In this document: positions 46,201 to 59,329 of the stretch, piece by piece
Position numbering within the stretch: position 1 is the first letter of the stretch
Layout of the letters: each line of letters starts with the position of its first letter
Source of the DNA: Aptenodytes patagonicus
Taxonomy: Eukaryota; Chordata; Aves; Sphenisciformes; Spheniscidae
Direction: 5' to 3'
Length of the DNA: 64,000 bases
Assembly (NCBI RefSeq): GCF_965638725.1
Contig: NC_134951.1
Coordinates: forward strand, 78,743,068 to 78,807,067
Made by a program: the position numbers and the translations under genes
The notes under the pieces: model-generated
What the model was told of the DNA's origin: nothing
The model's input: the letters and a program-made list of their open reading frames with translations, nothing else
Databases searched by the model: none

Positions 46201-47413
46201 CTAATTTGCATTTCACTTAATTTATTTTTAACTCATTGTTTGACAATTTCTGTCGTTTTGAAGTTTACCATATTTTTTATAGTCAAAAGGTTCTTCAACA
46301 CCTCTCCACTGTTTCAATAGCCTCTGTTACATTTTTCTGTGACTCTGTGTCTTTCTGTTGTAAATATAATAATCGAGCACTTAGAAGCTTCTGCCCAAGA
46401 ACATAGGAGAATTTTGGGAAAAGTGTCAAAGCAGTAGTAACTTACACAACTGACTGTGGTAGTTTCCAGGTCTTGAGAAGCAGAAGATTGTCTTTGAATT
46501 TCTCTCTTAAAATAAATGTTGCTAGTCAGTACAGTAGTGCTCTAGGGAACTTTGTAATGGGGGGAACTGGCTACAGTCAGACATGTGCTTGAGGTCTACT
46601 GTAGAAATGAAGTGTGTTCACACTTGCTGGGTCCTTCTGTTCTAATTAAACAGCTTAATTGAGAGTTACCAAGGGGGAAAAGATGTCATTGGGAATCAAT
46701 TAAAGGTTAACTGTTTAGCTCTAAGCTTTGTATTTATCTTTTCCCCAGTAATGACGTTTTTTCCTTGTAGATTTCTGCAGAAATAGTGGTTGTTCTATCA
46801 CAGTGAAGTCTTGCTACAAATCACTGTGGATCTTGCAGCAGAAATACTTGCTTTGTACTTCTCTCAGGCCTTAGCTGATCTGGGATTTATTGTACTTGGT
46901 GCTTAACTGTTAGCAGGGCTGTTGTAACGTAAACCCATAGTTGGCAAGCAGGTGGCAAGATGTAGGTCAGGGCTTCATAGCAGCTTTGGGTGTTTGCATT
47001 TGTGCAGCCATGCTACAGGTTAGTCTTCAGAGATAAACAAAGTGTAAATAGTAAGCAAAGCATGGCTATTGCAGGGCTACTATTACATTCTGACTATTTA
47101 CTAATTAAGTTTTAGTGTTTCTGTAATTATTTCTATGTTGACGAGCCCTTGTTCGTAGGTTAATTCATAAATAAGCTACTGGAATTACGTAATTCAATCA
47201 GTTCTTGGTAGTGACACAGGTATTACCTTAAGCATCTTCCTGCTCAAGTATTTTGCTTTTATCATTGCTGCAAGTAAAATACTGCATTAGTTTTGCAGCT
47301 GACCCAGACTAGAAATTACTATTCTCATGTCCTGACATCCCTCTCTTCCCCGCCCCCCCCCCCCCCCCCCCCCCCCCCAACTAAGAATATATGCCATATG
47401 AAACTTGCTAGCA
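40212..47413 (+). other. MAP3K4: MAP3K4 intron 1, first part
   Basis: Begins GTCAGT. The first ~350 bp are still part of the CpG island and include C-rich runs at 40434-40454 that would be G-rich on the opposite strand. The rest is AT-rich intron without a recognised gene or repeat up to a run of 26 C at 47353-47378. Confidence 0.7.
47353..47378 (+). repeat. Poly(C) run, 26 nt
   Basis: Twenty-six uninterrupted C, 35 bp before the solo LTR. The length is likely to vary between individuals and is prone to sequencing error. Confidence 0.9.
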
Positions 47414-48004
47414 TGTCCTGGTTTCGGCAGGGCTAGAGTTAATTTCCTTCCTAGTAGCTGGTACAGTGCTGTGTTTTTGATTTAGGGTGAGAACAATGTT
47501 GATAACACACCAATGTTTTAGTTGTTGCTAGGTAGTGCTTACACTAGTCAAGGGCTTTTCAGCTTCCCATGCTCTACTGACTGAGAAGGCTGGAGGTGCC
47601 CAAGAAGCTGGGAGGGGGCACAGCTAGGACAGCTGACCCAAACTGGCCAAAGGGATATTCCATACCATGTGACGTCATGCTCAGTATATAAAGCTGGGGG
47701 AAGAAGAGCAGGGGGGGGACATTTGGAGTGATGGCGTTTGTCTTCCCAAGTAACCGTTACGCGTGATGGAGCCCTGCTTTCCTGGAGATGGCTGAACACC
47801 TGCCTGCCGATGGGAAGTAGTGAATGAATTCCTTGTTTTGCTTTGCTTGCGTGCGCGGCTTTTGCTTTACCTATTAAACTGTCTTTATCTCAACCGACGA
47901 GTTTTCTCACTTTTACCCTTCTGATTCTCTCCCCCATCCCACTGGGGGGGAGTGAGCGAGTGTCTGCATGGTGCTCAGTTGCCGACTGAGATTAAACCAC
48001 GACA
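47414..48004 (+). mobile_element. Solo LTR, alternative-middle class, in MAP3K4 intron 1
   Basis: A 591-bp element runs from TGTCCTGGTTTCGGC to AAACCACGACA, with a perfect 5-bp duplication TAGCA on both sides (47409-47413 and 48005-48009). A 5-bp duplication is usual for ERVL-type elements. It keeps a CRE-like TGACGTCA (47670-47677), a good TATA box TATATAAAG (47685-47693) and an ATTAAA signal near 47873, so it is the best-preserved promoter of the family here. It lies in the same orientation as MAP3K4. The perfect duplication suggests it is the youngest copy in the window. Confidence 0.92.
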
Positions 48005-50229
48005 TAGCATAACATTAAGTACATTTGGTTGCCTAATCAAAATTAAAGTGGTTGAAATTGGAAAAATCCTGCTAACAAAGACATTCCAGCTAAGCTGGAT
48101 TGTTATGGCAGCACCAGTGAAGAACCAGGGTTGGTACTTTCAGTTATATGTGTGCATCTTGGGGGCTGGTGACTTCTGGCAAAGTGTCACTGGAAAGCAG
48201 AAAGGACAATCATCTTAGAAATTGCTTCAGCTACAGCCAGAAGAGGGTGACTGAGGGCACAATTTCACATTACACTCAATGTGTTGGAACAGCAGGTTAC
48301 TTTCTTCCCCTGGGTCTCTCCCCAAGAGGAAGCCAAGCTTCTCCACTGCATTCTTTCTGGATCTAGCAGTCATGTGTCTGTAGAGTTTTCACTTCAGCTT
48401 ATTGATCTGATGGGTAACTAATGCACCAAAAAATTAATGTGTTTTTTTTCCCCATCAAATTGGTGACTGACTTCACATGATTGTTGGCTTCTGTGCAGAG
48501 GGGGCAGGCATGTGCAACCTGGGAGACAAAAGGTGCACTGGAACAGGTTTCCCTTTGTGTCAGCCTACTGTGACTATAGTCCTGGTAATTTGTGAGGCTC
48601 TTTACTTCATCCCTGTAGAAAGTTGTGTGAATAAGCTTCATTACTTTTCATACTTGATTTTAAAAGTTTTTTAATATTACTTCATGTTTTTTGTGCTCTT
48701 AGAAGCTTCTCTGCTGTAAGGTGTTCTGATGAAAACAAGATTCTGTAAAACTTGCGTCTGCAGACTTACTTGCTGAAAGATGCAAGTGCTTTTTTCAGCT
48801 AGTGTCAGCAGTAAATGGTAAAATTACTATCTGTTATAAGCAAATTCTCCCCCCCCCCCCAGGCCCAAGTGCCACCTTTTTTCCCCAGCATGCTGGTTGT
48901 TCATTCCTAGACTATAGAGACAACTGATCACATATCCTGCCTTCCCCTGATTCTTCTGGGAGGAATAATGTAGCTATGTACAGCTGAATTTGAATTCAAA
49001 TATTTCTTAGAACTGAAATTGTTATACTGGTACTATTTCTTCTTTAAAACATTATTTTGAAATACTTAGTGAATACAGAAAAGCCCGAGGTTTCTGCCTT
49101 AGGATGTTGTTTTAAGACAACAACATGACAAAATATTTTTTCCCTTCCTCAAATTTCCAGGCATTATCTTTAGCATCTCTGTCTCCTTCAAACTTTCTTC
49201 TAATTTTAAGGTAAGTTTCAAGTTGTTTTTTTTTCTATTCATTTTAGCCTTGACATTGGTGTGCCTTACATAATATCTGCTTTTATGGTTAGAGAAATCG
49301 ATGAAAGGTTGAATGTGACCCTCAAATATTTATGTCTTAGCTTTCAGAAGAGATGGGAAATGGATGCATTTAACTAGATAGGATTAACCACCTCCTGTAG
49401 AAAGGAAGAATAGTGCAGATGTAAGGATGATCATAGGGATACACAAATTGAGTTAGAGAAGCGTGCTTGAAAAACAGGTCCTGAGAAATTAAAGGAGTTA
49501 GAATCTTGCTTTTTACTTACCAACTGAAGGAAGAGTTGCAAGGGCAACAAGTGCTTTAGAGAACATTGTTTTTATTTTGTGCTTCCTCCCTGCCTTTTTT
49601 TATACAGTCTTCATGCCAGAAGAGATGATACTGTGAAGTTCCCTTTTTCCACTATGAGATTGCTGTTAGATGTTTTTCTGCCAGGCTTTATTGTCAAATT
49701 AATTTATCCAAATGCCTCTTTTCTAGAGTAAAGTAATGTCTACAAGATCCTTGTGAGCTGGAAACTTTGAACAACAAAGCTTTTGTTACAGCTCTCCCCT
49801 CCAGCTCAAAGTCGCTTTCAGTGCTTTTTGTTCTACTGGTGGGATGTGGCATGGGTCTGTGTGCTCTTGTTATCTCTAAAATTTGGGAAGGCGGCACGTA
49901 ACAGATACTACTTCCAATTTCCTACCCAAAAACATGGGTGTTCATTTGCCAAGCAGTGATATTTTCCAAAAGTAATAAAGTTTTTTTCTCAGGAGGAAGC
50001 TGTTCCGGGCCTTAATAGAGACGTAGTGCTTTTTACAAGTCTAATTGTGTTCACCCTTCATAATTTGAAGACTTTTCTGTTCTTACACATTTTTTACACA
50101 AGAACAACTTTAAGAAGGACTGTATTTGCAATTTGTCTTTGTGGTAGTGATTCTTGTTCAAAAAAAACCCCAAAACTTGGTGCTTTCCTATAGCTTACCC
50201 AAATTATCTTAAGGATAACAAATTAAAAA
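48005..50229 (+). other. MAP3K4: MAP3K4 intron 1, middle part
   Basis: AT-rich intron between the solo LTR and the CR1. No exon or repeat family recognised. Only short open frames. Confidence 0.6.
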
Positions 50230-51986
50230 GAACCATAGAATAGGAAGGGATGGAAGGGAAGGGATGACCCTTCAAAGGTCATCTAGTCCAACCCCCTGCA
50301 GGGAGGGTCATCTAGTCCAACCCTGTGGGCAGGGACATCTTCAACTAGATCAGGTTGCTCAGAGCCCCGTCCAACCTGACCTTGAAGGTTTCCAGGGATG
50401 GGGCATCCACCACCTCTCTGGGCAACATCTTCCAGTGTTTCACCACCCTCAGCGTAAAAAAATTTCTTCCTTATATCTAGTCTGAATCTACCCCCCTTTA
50501 GTTTAAAGCCATTCCCCCTTGTCCTGTTGCAACAGGCCCTGCTAAAAAGTTTGCCGCCATCTTTTTTATAAGCCCCCTTTAAGTACTGATAGGCTGCAAT
50601 AAGGTCTCCCCAAAGCCTTCTCTTCTCTAGGCTGAACAACCCCAACTCTCTCTCAGCCTTTCTTCATAGGAGAGGTGTTCCATCCCCCTGATCATTTTCA
50701 TGGCCCTCTTCTGGACTTGCTCCAACAGGTCCATGTCTTTCTTATGCTGAGGACTCCAGAGCTGGACGCAGTACTCCAGGTGGGGTCTCACCAGAGCAGA
50801 GTAGAGGGGAAGAATCACCTCCCTCGACCTGCTGGCCACGCTTCTTTGGATGCAGCCCAGGATACGACTGGCCTTCTGGGCTGTGAGCGCACATTGCTGG
50901 CTCATGTCCAGCTTTTCACCCACCAGTACCCCCAAGTCCTTCTCGGCAGGGCTGCTCTCAATCCCTTCATCCCCCAGCCTGTATTGATACCGGGGGTTGC
51001 CCCGACCCAGGTGCAGGACCCTGCACTTGGCCTTGTTGAACCTCATAAGGTTCACATGGGCCCACTTCTCAAGCTTGTCCAGGTCCCTCTGGATGGCATC
51101 CTGTCCCTCTGTCAACCACACCACTCAGCTTGGTGTCACCTGCAAACTTGCTGAGGGTGCACTCGATCCCACTGTCTATGTCATTGATGAAGATATTAAA
51201 CAGTACCGGTCCCAACATGGACCCCTGCGGGATGCCACTCATCACCAGTCTCCATCTGGACATTGAGCCGTTGACCACTACCCTCTGGATGCGACCGTCT
51301 AACCAATTCCTCACCCGCTGGACAGTCCGCCCATCAAATGCATACCTCTCCAGTTTAGAGAGAAGGATGTTGTGGGGGACCGTGTCAAAGGCCTTACAGA
51401 GGTCCAGATAGACGACATCTGTAGCCCTTCCCATGTCCACTGATGTAGTCACTCCATCATAGAAGGCCACTAGGTTAGTCAGGCAGGACTTGCCCTTGGT
51501 GAAGCCATGCTGGCTGTCTCGAATCACCTCCCTGTCCTCCCTGTGCCTTAGCATAGCTTCCAGGAGGATCTGTTCCACGATCTTCCCAGGCACAGAGGTG
51601 AGACTGACTGGCCTGTGGTTCCCCGGGTCTTCCTTTTTCCCCTTTTTAAAAATGGGGGTTATGTTTCCCCTTTTCCAGTCAGTGGGAACTTCACCGGACT
51701 GCCATGACTTCTCAAATACGATGGATAGTGGCTTAGCAACTTCATCCGCCAGTTCCCTCAGGACCCTCGGATGCACTTCATCAGGTCCCACGGACTTGTG
51801 CACCTTCAGGTGCCTTAGATGGTCTTGAACCTGATCTTCTCCCACAGTGTGTGGCTCTTCATTCTCCCAGTCCCTGCCTTTGCCTTCTGCGGCTTGGGTG
51901 GTGAGGCTCGAGCACTTGCCCGTGAAGACCGAGGCAAAAAAGTCATTGAGTACCTCTGCCTTCTCCGGAGGTACAGACATGTCCTT
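50230..51986 (-). mobile_element. CR1 LINE, 5'-truncated, with broken reverse transcriptase
   Basis: An inverted CR1 of about 1.75 kb. On the - strand an open frame at 51980-51069 covers the reverse transcriptase with the familiar blocks [47 protein letters not shown] and [20 protein letters not shown]. The catalytic F-A-D-D reads FAGD (Gly at 51138-51140, GAT to GGT), so the first catalytic Asp is lost. A frameshift near 51.1 kb moves the rest into a second frame (51124-50627, [20 protein letters not shown] and onward). The 3' UTR with CR1 landmarks runs down to 50230. The long open frame shows a fairly recent insertion, but it is dead. Confidence 0.93.
50279..50325. repeat. Tandem duplication within the CR1 3' end
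   Basis: GTCATCTAGTCCAACCC occurs at 50279-50295 and again at 50307-50323, with the spacer between them forming a 28-bp unit. It is a local duplication near the CR1 3' terminus. Confidence 0.8.
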
Positions 51987-54900
51987 AGTTTCAAGTCAAA
52001 TTTAATTATACTGTTAAAAATCTTATCAAGTATATTACCAAGTTTGTAACAGTAAGTCCTACTAATATCTTGGCAGCAATCAGAAGTTATTGGTGACTAA
52101 GATTTAACATTGACTGCTCAGAGATGCTGAGCTCAGGCATATGAGATTCAAATGTGAATACAAGGTCAAGTATCTTCATTACTGTATGTCAGTATTAGGT
52201 TTTAATGTGAACAAGTTTTTTTTACTGTCTCTGGAGGTATAGTCACAATAGAATACGTGACATGTACACCATTTAAATGTCCATGCTAGTGACAGAATTT
52301 TCGTATCTTGCTAACCAGGCTTTTTTTTCCCTCCGTAAGCACTGTGCCAGATTTACACAGGATGTATTTAGCAAAAAATAGTTTTATTTGTACAAACTGT
52401 GAGCAAATTCCTGCTGCTCTGTAATAAAAAATAAAATAATGAAAAAACCCGCAAGATTTTTTCTTCTTTTTTACTGAAGGCTTCCTCAGAACTGCACTTA
52501 CAGTCTGTCCTTCAAGGTTTTTTGTTACTGTTTCTTTTGCTGCCCACAGCAGTTTGTAGTAACTGCTTTGAATGCAATAGCTACAAGCACTTACTTTTAG
52601 TATTCACAGATGTAGCAGATCTTTAAGAGAAAACTGTATGCAAAATCGGATTTATAGTCCTTTCTGCTTTCAGTTCATGAACTTTTCAGAATCAAGTCCA
52701 TTTATTTAAGCTTAAGGCTTCCCTCAGAACAGGGAATTTTTTAAAAGGTGATTAAAAAAATAGGAGTGTGATGCTTTCATAATGTTGGAACGTAACACTA
52801 GGAGTCTACACCAGATAGCAGTCCTGTACTTTAGCAGAACTTCAGTTCATTTCATCTTAACTTGTTTTCCTGAGTAGGTTGTCTAATCCTCAGTCTTGGT
52901 TTCCCAAAGTGCTACAGGTTGATTAATGAAGTTCCTTCCTTGTGCTGTTGGTCCAAGAGTATTGTCACGTTCTCTGGTGCTATACAGTTAAAATGAAACC
53001 CAGTACTGCCCCACGGAAGTTAGAGCTGCTGATTCCAGAGTTGTGTTGTCTGTGGTGTTTAGCAGCTCTAACTGGATACCGTTTTGTTTTTCAGTTTTGA
53101 CAGCTGCAGAGGTGGTTACCTAAAAATCCTGTTTGCTCTTTGCATTACCAGCAGCTGTGGGATGATGACAATTTGCAATTATGTTCTTGACAGAATATTG
53201 TTTATCTTTGAAATAGAATGGTTGCAACTACATTTAGGGAGAGCTACCTTAGGTTTAAAAGGATTTGATCGGCAATGTGTAGTGCCTATGTTTTCTGCTA
53301 CTTTAGCTAATTGACAATGCACATTACTAAGAACAGGCTAATGAAACTTTGTCTACCTACATACTTTAATTATCAAGCTGAATCCCTGCTAAGGGATATA
53401 TATGCTATATATTTGAAAAATAAGACACTTTGCCTTTAAAACAAAGATACTGAGTGTGAAGAACAAGTGCTTGGTAATTTGGTGGTGGACCTTGTACAGA
53501 TCTTGCAGTTCTCTGTATGGAAATGGCAGGGTGCCATAGGAAGTGTTGAGAAAGAGCCATACTGATGTGTGAATGGTGTAATGTCTTTGAAACTGCAGGA
53601 AGCCGTTTATGGCAGCAGCCTGTGGAGCGTGCAGCTTCGTAACTGTAGTGGTGGGTGATTATCCTGGCTACTGCGTTGTAATTGCCTAACTCAAATTTAT
53701 TGCTGTGTGCTTGTAGTCCAGTCAGTTGACCTCTACTGCTCTGATTCCCAGCAAGCTTTTAAGCTGTGTGTGGGATGATAAGCAGTGGCTGAACCTGAGT
53801 TAATTACGTAAGTGCCCAATACATTCGAACTCCTGCTTATGAGGATCAAGGGTAGCTGATATAAAGGGAAGATTAAAAAAATGTTTCCCCCATATAGCTG
53901 TCACAGTTTTTAGCATGACCTCTTATTATTGGTTGTTACAAACTTTGAAAGTTTGAATAATGCTTCAGTAAAGTGCAAAAAGTTTATACTGGTAAAAATC
54001 ATACTCTTCAGTGTGACTTTAGCCTACTTAATTTTAACGTCCCCATGTGATCTGCCATGGCCTTTTCATTTGTTAATTTATTTTTAATGATAAATGACTG
54101 TATTTTTCCAGAGGCTCATGGCCTTTATCAACAGTGACAGTTACCAGACCTTTTGCTTCCTGTCCTGCTGCTTCAAATTTCACACCTCAATTTTCCCCCC
54201 CTCTTTTTTTGTTTGCAGGCCTTTGAAAATCTAGAAGATTTATCTCAGTTTTCATGACTGAGCTGGAATTGTAGATACATTGCCAACACTTTGACTTAGT
54301 TAAAAAAAAAAAAAAAATCCTGTTGTCATCTACCTATGCAAATTGAAGAAATTCTGTATTCTGTCTTTTCAGATTCTGGTTGAAATGCACCCTGGTGTAA
54401 CATACAGTAGCTACTTGTTGGAAATATTCTTGATTATTTAATTTTTGTTGCATTTCAGAGCTGTCAAGGTGTTTTGTTTGGTTGTATTTTTTTTTTTTTT
54501 TTTTACCATACTGCTCTTGCAACTTTCCCAGTATTCCTGATTTATGCATCCTGGCTACAGTCCCTTCTATATTCCTAGGATAAAATTGATGAGAAGCATT
54601 TTGCTCCCTAAAATTGAGGCTGGGAGCAGCCTGTAAATAGACTGATGTGAAAACTATGCACTTCCAGTTTTCCTCGTAAGCACTGGCTTTAAACTGTCCT
54701 TGGCAAATAGTAACTTCAGCTGTCACACTTCTAACTTTCGCTTTTTGGGTGTATGCCTAATTAAGGTTAGGGTGGTTTTCAGTGGCTGTGGAGGACAGAA
54801 TCTTCAGTTCTTGGTAGCAAACAAGAAATTATCTTTGATTACTGTTTCCCAACTCTGGTTGCAACAGTATTTAGGAACCAACAATTCTATGTAATAACCA

Positions 54901-57900
54901 ATACTATAATCTGATTTAGGTTTGCCAGCAGTGCATTTTATAGGTTTGCAGATTTAATTACTCTTTGGTTAGTTCATAAAAGTAAATAGCACATGAGCAT
55001 TGCAAATGCTATGTCAGTAAACTGTTAAAATTATAACTGGTTTTAATACCAGAGGGTTCCTGCTATGATCATATGCATCTGGTGTTGTCTGGATGAGAAA
55101 AATTGATACCAGCATGACTAAGCTGATGTAGTTGCTTTAGTTCAGACCCTATATATCTAGTGCATTGTTGTACAATAAGGCTTTCACTGCTGAAACTGAG
55201 TCTTTGTGTTCACTGGCATTGATTTGAGCTCTGAGTCGAGATACAGTCTTTGCACACAAATCCTGAACTGAGCATGCTGAATTCTTAAACTTGAGTTGCG
55301 ACCTGTGTCTTCCTCCCTCTAAGCAGACCAGCCAGCTCCAGTTAGATCATCTCGTCAGCTGCTAGCAAGAGTGGTTCTGTAGAGCGTGATTGCTGTTCTG
55401 TGATGTGACTTCTAGTGCTGCATGTTTTGTGATAAATCTGCTGTGGTTTTTAACAAATTAAAGAATAGCTTACTAAATTACCCAGAAAAAAATATGTCTG
55501 AATGTTAAGTAAGTCATACTGGATCCCACTGTATAGCTATGTATGTAATTCAGTTGTGATATTGGAGGGTGTTTTGAATACTTTTGGACTTCATGCCCTC
55601 TCATCAGACATAGCAAGAAACAAACAAGGTAGTGACTGTTGAGGAAAGAACCAGCTTATGGTCTTTAAAGATCAGTTCATTCAGCCTGGTGAAGAGGTTT
55701 GATCGCTATACTCTTAGAAGAGGTTACTCACTTAAAAAGAGAAGGAAAACAATGTTTTCACTGGTCTTTTATAACGAGGTAACTTGTCCTAGTTTAAAAC
55801 CTCCTTGGAACTGAGACCTGATGTCAGTGCCACAGGATCCGCTCAGCCAGGCTCCACAAGAGCATCGGCACCCCACCCTGTGCCTTGCCAGGCCAGTGAG
55901 ATCACTGAAAAAATAAATAGTTCCATAAGCACTGGAAGTAATGACTTCTTGTTTCATGTGGTTTAGTCTCTTGTGGTTGATTTGTCTTTGGCAAAATCAG
56001 AGGGGTGTGCTCTGCCTGAAGTTTTTTCTGCAGTAGGGCTGTTTGCAAGAGTTCTCAGGAATAAAATTTTTCTGGTGTCCAAAAAGATGTAAACTTGTGT
56101 TCTGCTTTCCCAGTTCAGCATTTACAAGATCCTTTTCTGTTATTTATCCACCTGTTTTCACAAGATCTGTGGGAACAAATTAAGACTTCTTCATTATATT
56201 CGACCAATAGTGGTTAATTAAATCAGATTGTTAGAAGACACACAAACAGCATGATTTCCCAATACAAGGAAACTAGGCTATAAGTATTGGTGATTCTGTG
56301 TGGTTGTCGTAATGGCCAAATTCACTGTAGGGCTTTCCTTAGACTACAGGTGGTGCTATGGTACCACCTGAGTCGTTTTTCTTAGGTAACCTCTAAAGTT
56401 TATCTGCAGTAGTTGGTGAACTTGTCTGCCTTCTTCTCAAAGCTGTAATGTGAGAAGAGTAATTTCACACACTAAATGTTTCTGTGGCTTTGCAGAGAAC
56501 ATAACTGTTCTGCAGGTTAAGGTATTTATTTTTGTTTATAGCTAAATGCAAAGAAAAAGTGTAGTATCTGATTTTTTTTTTTTTTTTGCCTTACTGCTAT
56601 TCTACTGGCTGGCAATATTCTGGCATATTTCTTCCTGCAGACACTCAGACTCAGTCCACCAAAGCATGAGTAACATTTCTTGTCTGCCTCAAAAATAGTA
56701 GCAAGTAAAATGTCATTTGTGATTTCAAGTGAAATTGAAATTGAATTTATCAGGTACTAATGCTAGTCTTGCACTGTCTGTTTTAGGTTGAATGTTTCTT
56801 TGCCTCCATATCTTTTACCAGAGTCAAGATGGTGTTATTTGCATGCCTACTTCAGAAATAAAATGTGAGGGGACGGAGGCAAACTGCATTTTTTCCCTCC
56901 TCCAAGCTAGAGTGGTGCATGTTCTTCCCCCAAATGTATGTTAAAGCAAGAGAGTTGCATGTATGGCACCATTGGGGAGTGGTGGTGATGAGAGGACTGT
57001 GCTGGGGTAATGGATCCCATATTCTGGGAGAAGGCAGAGGTCTTGGTGTCACTTTGAGCTCCAGCCTATCCGTGGGATTTAATCAGTTAGGGACTTGTTT
57101 TGGCCCTGGAGTCCACTCTTCCTCCTTCTCTTTTTCTTCCTTCCCTCTATTTACCTACCTAGGTGGGTAGGTAAACATCAGATGGGTATAAAGGGATAGC
57201 AAGAGAGGTTAAAACCCTGTCCTGCTGCCATCTACTTTCCCCTGAAGCTTGAATTGACCAGAGAATTTCATTATTTCGTGGGGCTTTTTTAACATTGTGA
57301 AGAATTTAAATGATATGTTATTGGTGAGGCAATGATGCAGTTCACAGATTGTGTTAAAATAGTTTGTTTCCATGTATGGATTTGAAATTTCCTAATATGT
57401 CAGTGAGCAGCATAAAATGTACTGAAGTTTGGTTGTTCACAGTCTGAGAGTAATTTCGTTGCTGTGTGTCACTTGATCATGCAGAGGAGATCCAGCTATT
57501 AGTGGTATCATGTCCAACTGCCACTCTGCTGAAGTAATCTTATTTGGTGGGACAGAGCAAGTGTCCAGGAGGAAGGAAAGGGTATCTGACATGATTACTC
57601 ATTTATTGTATTTGTCATGTTTTATTTTTAAAGCAAGTCCTAATATAAGAGTGCATGCATGCCCCCCATCATGGTTGTTTTACATCTGACCTCTTCTTAT
57701 GAGTGGAAGCTGGCACTGGAAGTTGTCTTTGAGCTTGCCCAGAGTTTACATATGAAAACTGATGGCTTTTCTTTTTTTTGTCATGTGAGCTTACAAATAA
57801 ATGAGCTCCTGGTGTTGGCTTACTGGGCAATTGTGTGAGTGCCAGAATTGACTCAGAGGAAAGGCTATAGGAGTTTCTGGCTGGGGAGAAGGGGAGACTG

Positions 57901-59076
57901 AAATCGTAGCAGTCTGGGCTTTGATTGTCTTGTTCTGCAATGGAATTGTGCCATTGCTAGGGTTAACTGTGTGATACCATGCAGTTGTTGTTTTGTTGTT
58001 TTTTGTTTAAAGGCCTGTTCCTCAGTGAAGGAAAAAAAACGTTACCCTCTAGTTTTATCTTCGAACAATTTAAATCAAAATAGTTCAGAGTTTTGGAAAA
58101 TTACAAAGACAAGTCAGCATTTTTTAAGTAATGAAATGTTTTGTAATACTGTATGTAATGCTACTCTACAATGTTTGCTGATACCGCTAGAGGTAATAGC
58201 AATGAAAGGTCCTACTTGGGGTGGGGTGGGAAAGCTATTGTGCCTGACTCTGCAGGATTAGTACCTATGTCAGTCCAAAGATACATGCTTTCTGTTGAAT
58301 TCAGTGGTCCAGTGTTGATTCAGTGAATCCAGTGGTTAAGCTGACCATCTGGATTTGCGGTTTGAAGAACATATATACATTATCTTAACTTTGTGTTTGT
58401 GTGAGCTCTGACTTACTTCTTAAGTATTACCACTATTTTTTCCAAAGAGCCACAGTAATTGAGGCTAATTAAAAAGTTACTATGGAGACGCTGTTATTTT
58501 TTTTTGCTACCAAAAAAAAAAAATTTGAGGTTAAACCTACTTAATATTAAAATCAGTGGAAAATACATAAAATACATTCAGGTCTCCTATGCTAGATAAA
58601 AGTTTTGTGAAGGGTGGAGAGCCTTTTCAGTGAACTTAGAAGTTGCCTTCATGGTATGTGCAAGTTAGGGGGTGGAGGATGGAAGGGAAGACCTCTGCTG
58701 TTGTCTCTGCCACTGATTAGATTGACTGTCTTGCATTATGTTTGTATTTTTGAACCTTTGTTTGTTTCATGTACCTCTTAGTTTAGGCTTGCCACAAGTT
58801 TTCTCAGAAACAAATATATTACATATTACATGTATGTTTACACTGTGTTCTCCTAGTGACACTGGCTATAATTCCTCTTTGTTGTATGTTGCCTATACTT
58901 TGCTTGATTGGAAAGTTGCCCTTATGGGTGTGAAAAAACTTGGGATAAATATACATGGCTGTGGCAGGAAAATATAGAAGGTTGACTGTGGTTGGGATTT
59001 ATCAATGGATTAGCTTTCTAAACAGATACTGCAAGTAAAAATTCTTTAACATCATGGTTTAACTTGTTCTCTACAG
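51987..59076 (+). other. MAP3K4: MAP3K4 intron 1, last part
   Basis: AT-rich intron ending in a good polypyrimidine/AG acceptor (TTGTTCTCTACAG). Contains T runs at 54487-54504 and around 56572-56587, and a hairpin at 57150-57175. No extra MAP3K4 exon was recognised between exons 1 and 2. Confidence 0.65.
57150..57175. repeat. Perfect 10-bp inverted repeat, 6-nt loop
   Basis: TTTACCTACC at 57150-57159 pairs exactly with GGTAGGTAAA at 57166-57175. The stem contains GGTAGGTAA, which resembles a splice donor, so it might act as a cryptic splice site in intron 1. That is only a possibility. Confidence 0.85.
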
Positions 59077-59267
59077 GAAAGAGTGCAAATCAGAAGATGC
59101 TACTTGCAAAATCTCTGAATCTGACCCTGAGGAATTATCAGATGAAGCAAGTGCTGACACCTTCTATGGAACTTCTCCTCCTAGTACGCCCCGCCAGATG
59201 AAGCGTATGTCAACAAAGCATCAGAAAAATAACGTTGGGAGACCTGCTAGCCGCTCCTCTTTGAAAG
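59077..59267 (+). CDS. MAP3K4: MAP3K4 coding exon 2
   Basis: A 191-nt exon between CTCTACAG and AAAG|GTAGGT. Its first base completes the codon left open by exon 1 and its last leaves phase 1. It encodes KECKSEDATCKISESDPEEL, an acidic patch, then YGTSPPSTPRQMKRMSTKH and NNVGRPASRSSLK. This matches the human MAP3K4 segment ...YGTSPPSTPRQMKRMSTKHQRNNVG... almost perfectly, so identity is certain. The region is N-terminal to the GADD45-binding and kinase parts, which lie beyond the window, and is rich in Ser/Thr-Pro sites that could be phosphorylated. The next exon, a very large one in mammals, is not in the window. Confidence 0.97.
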
Positions 59268-59329
59268 GTAGGTGTGGTGTTTTGTTTTTTTTCCTAAAAT
59301 GACTGTAAAGTCATAGTAGTAGCCCTTCA
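59268..59329 (+). other. MAP3K4: MAP3K4 intron 2, start
   Basis: Begins with the strong donor GTAGGT and runs directly into a CR1 fragment. Confidence 0.8.

Noticed and set aside
47548..47799. - strand open frame in the solo LTR (also 1826-2056 and + strand 28059-28331).
   Set aside because: The same frame recurs because the LTRs are copies of each other. It is antisense to the LTR and has no coding features.
50675..51266. + strand open frames of 159 and 89 codons within the CR1.
   Set aside because: These are antisense shadows of the CR1 reverse transcriptase, which is read on the - strand.
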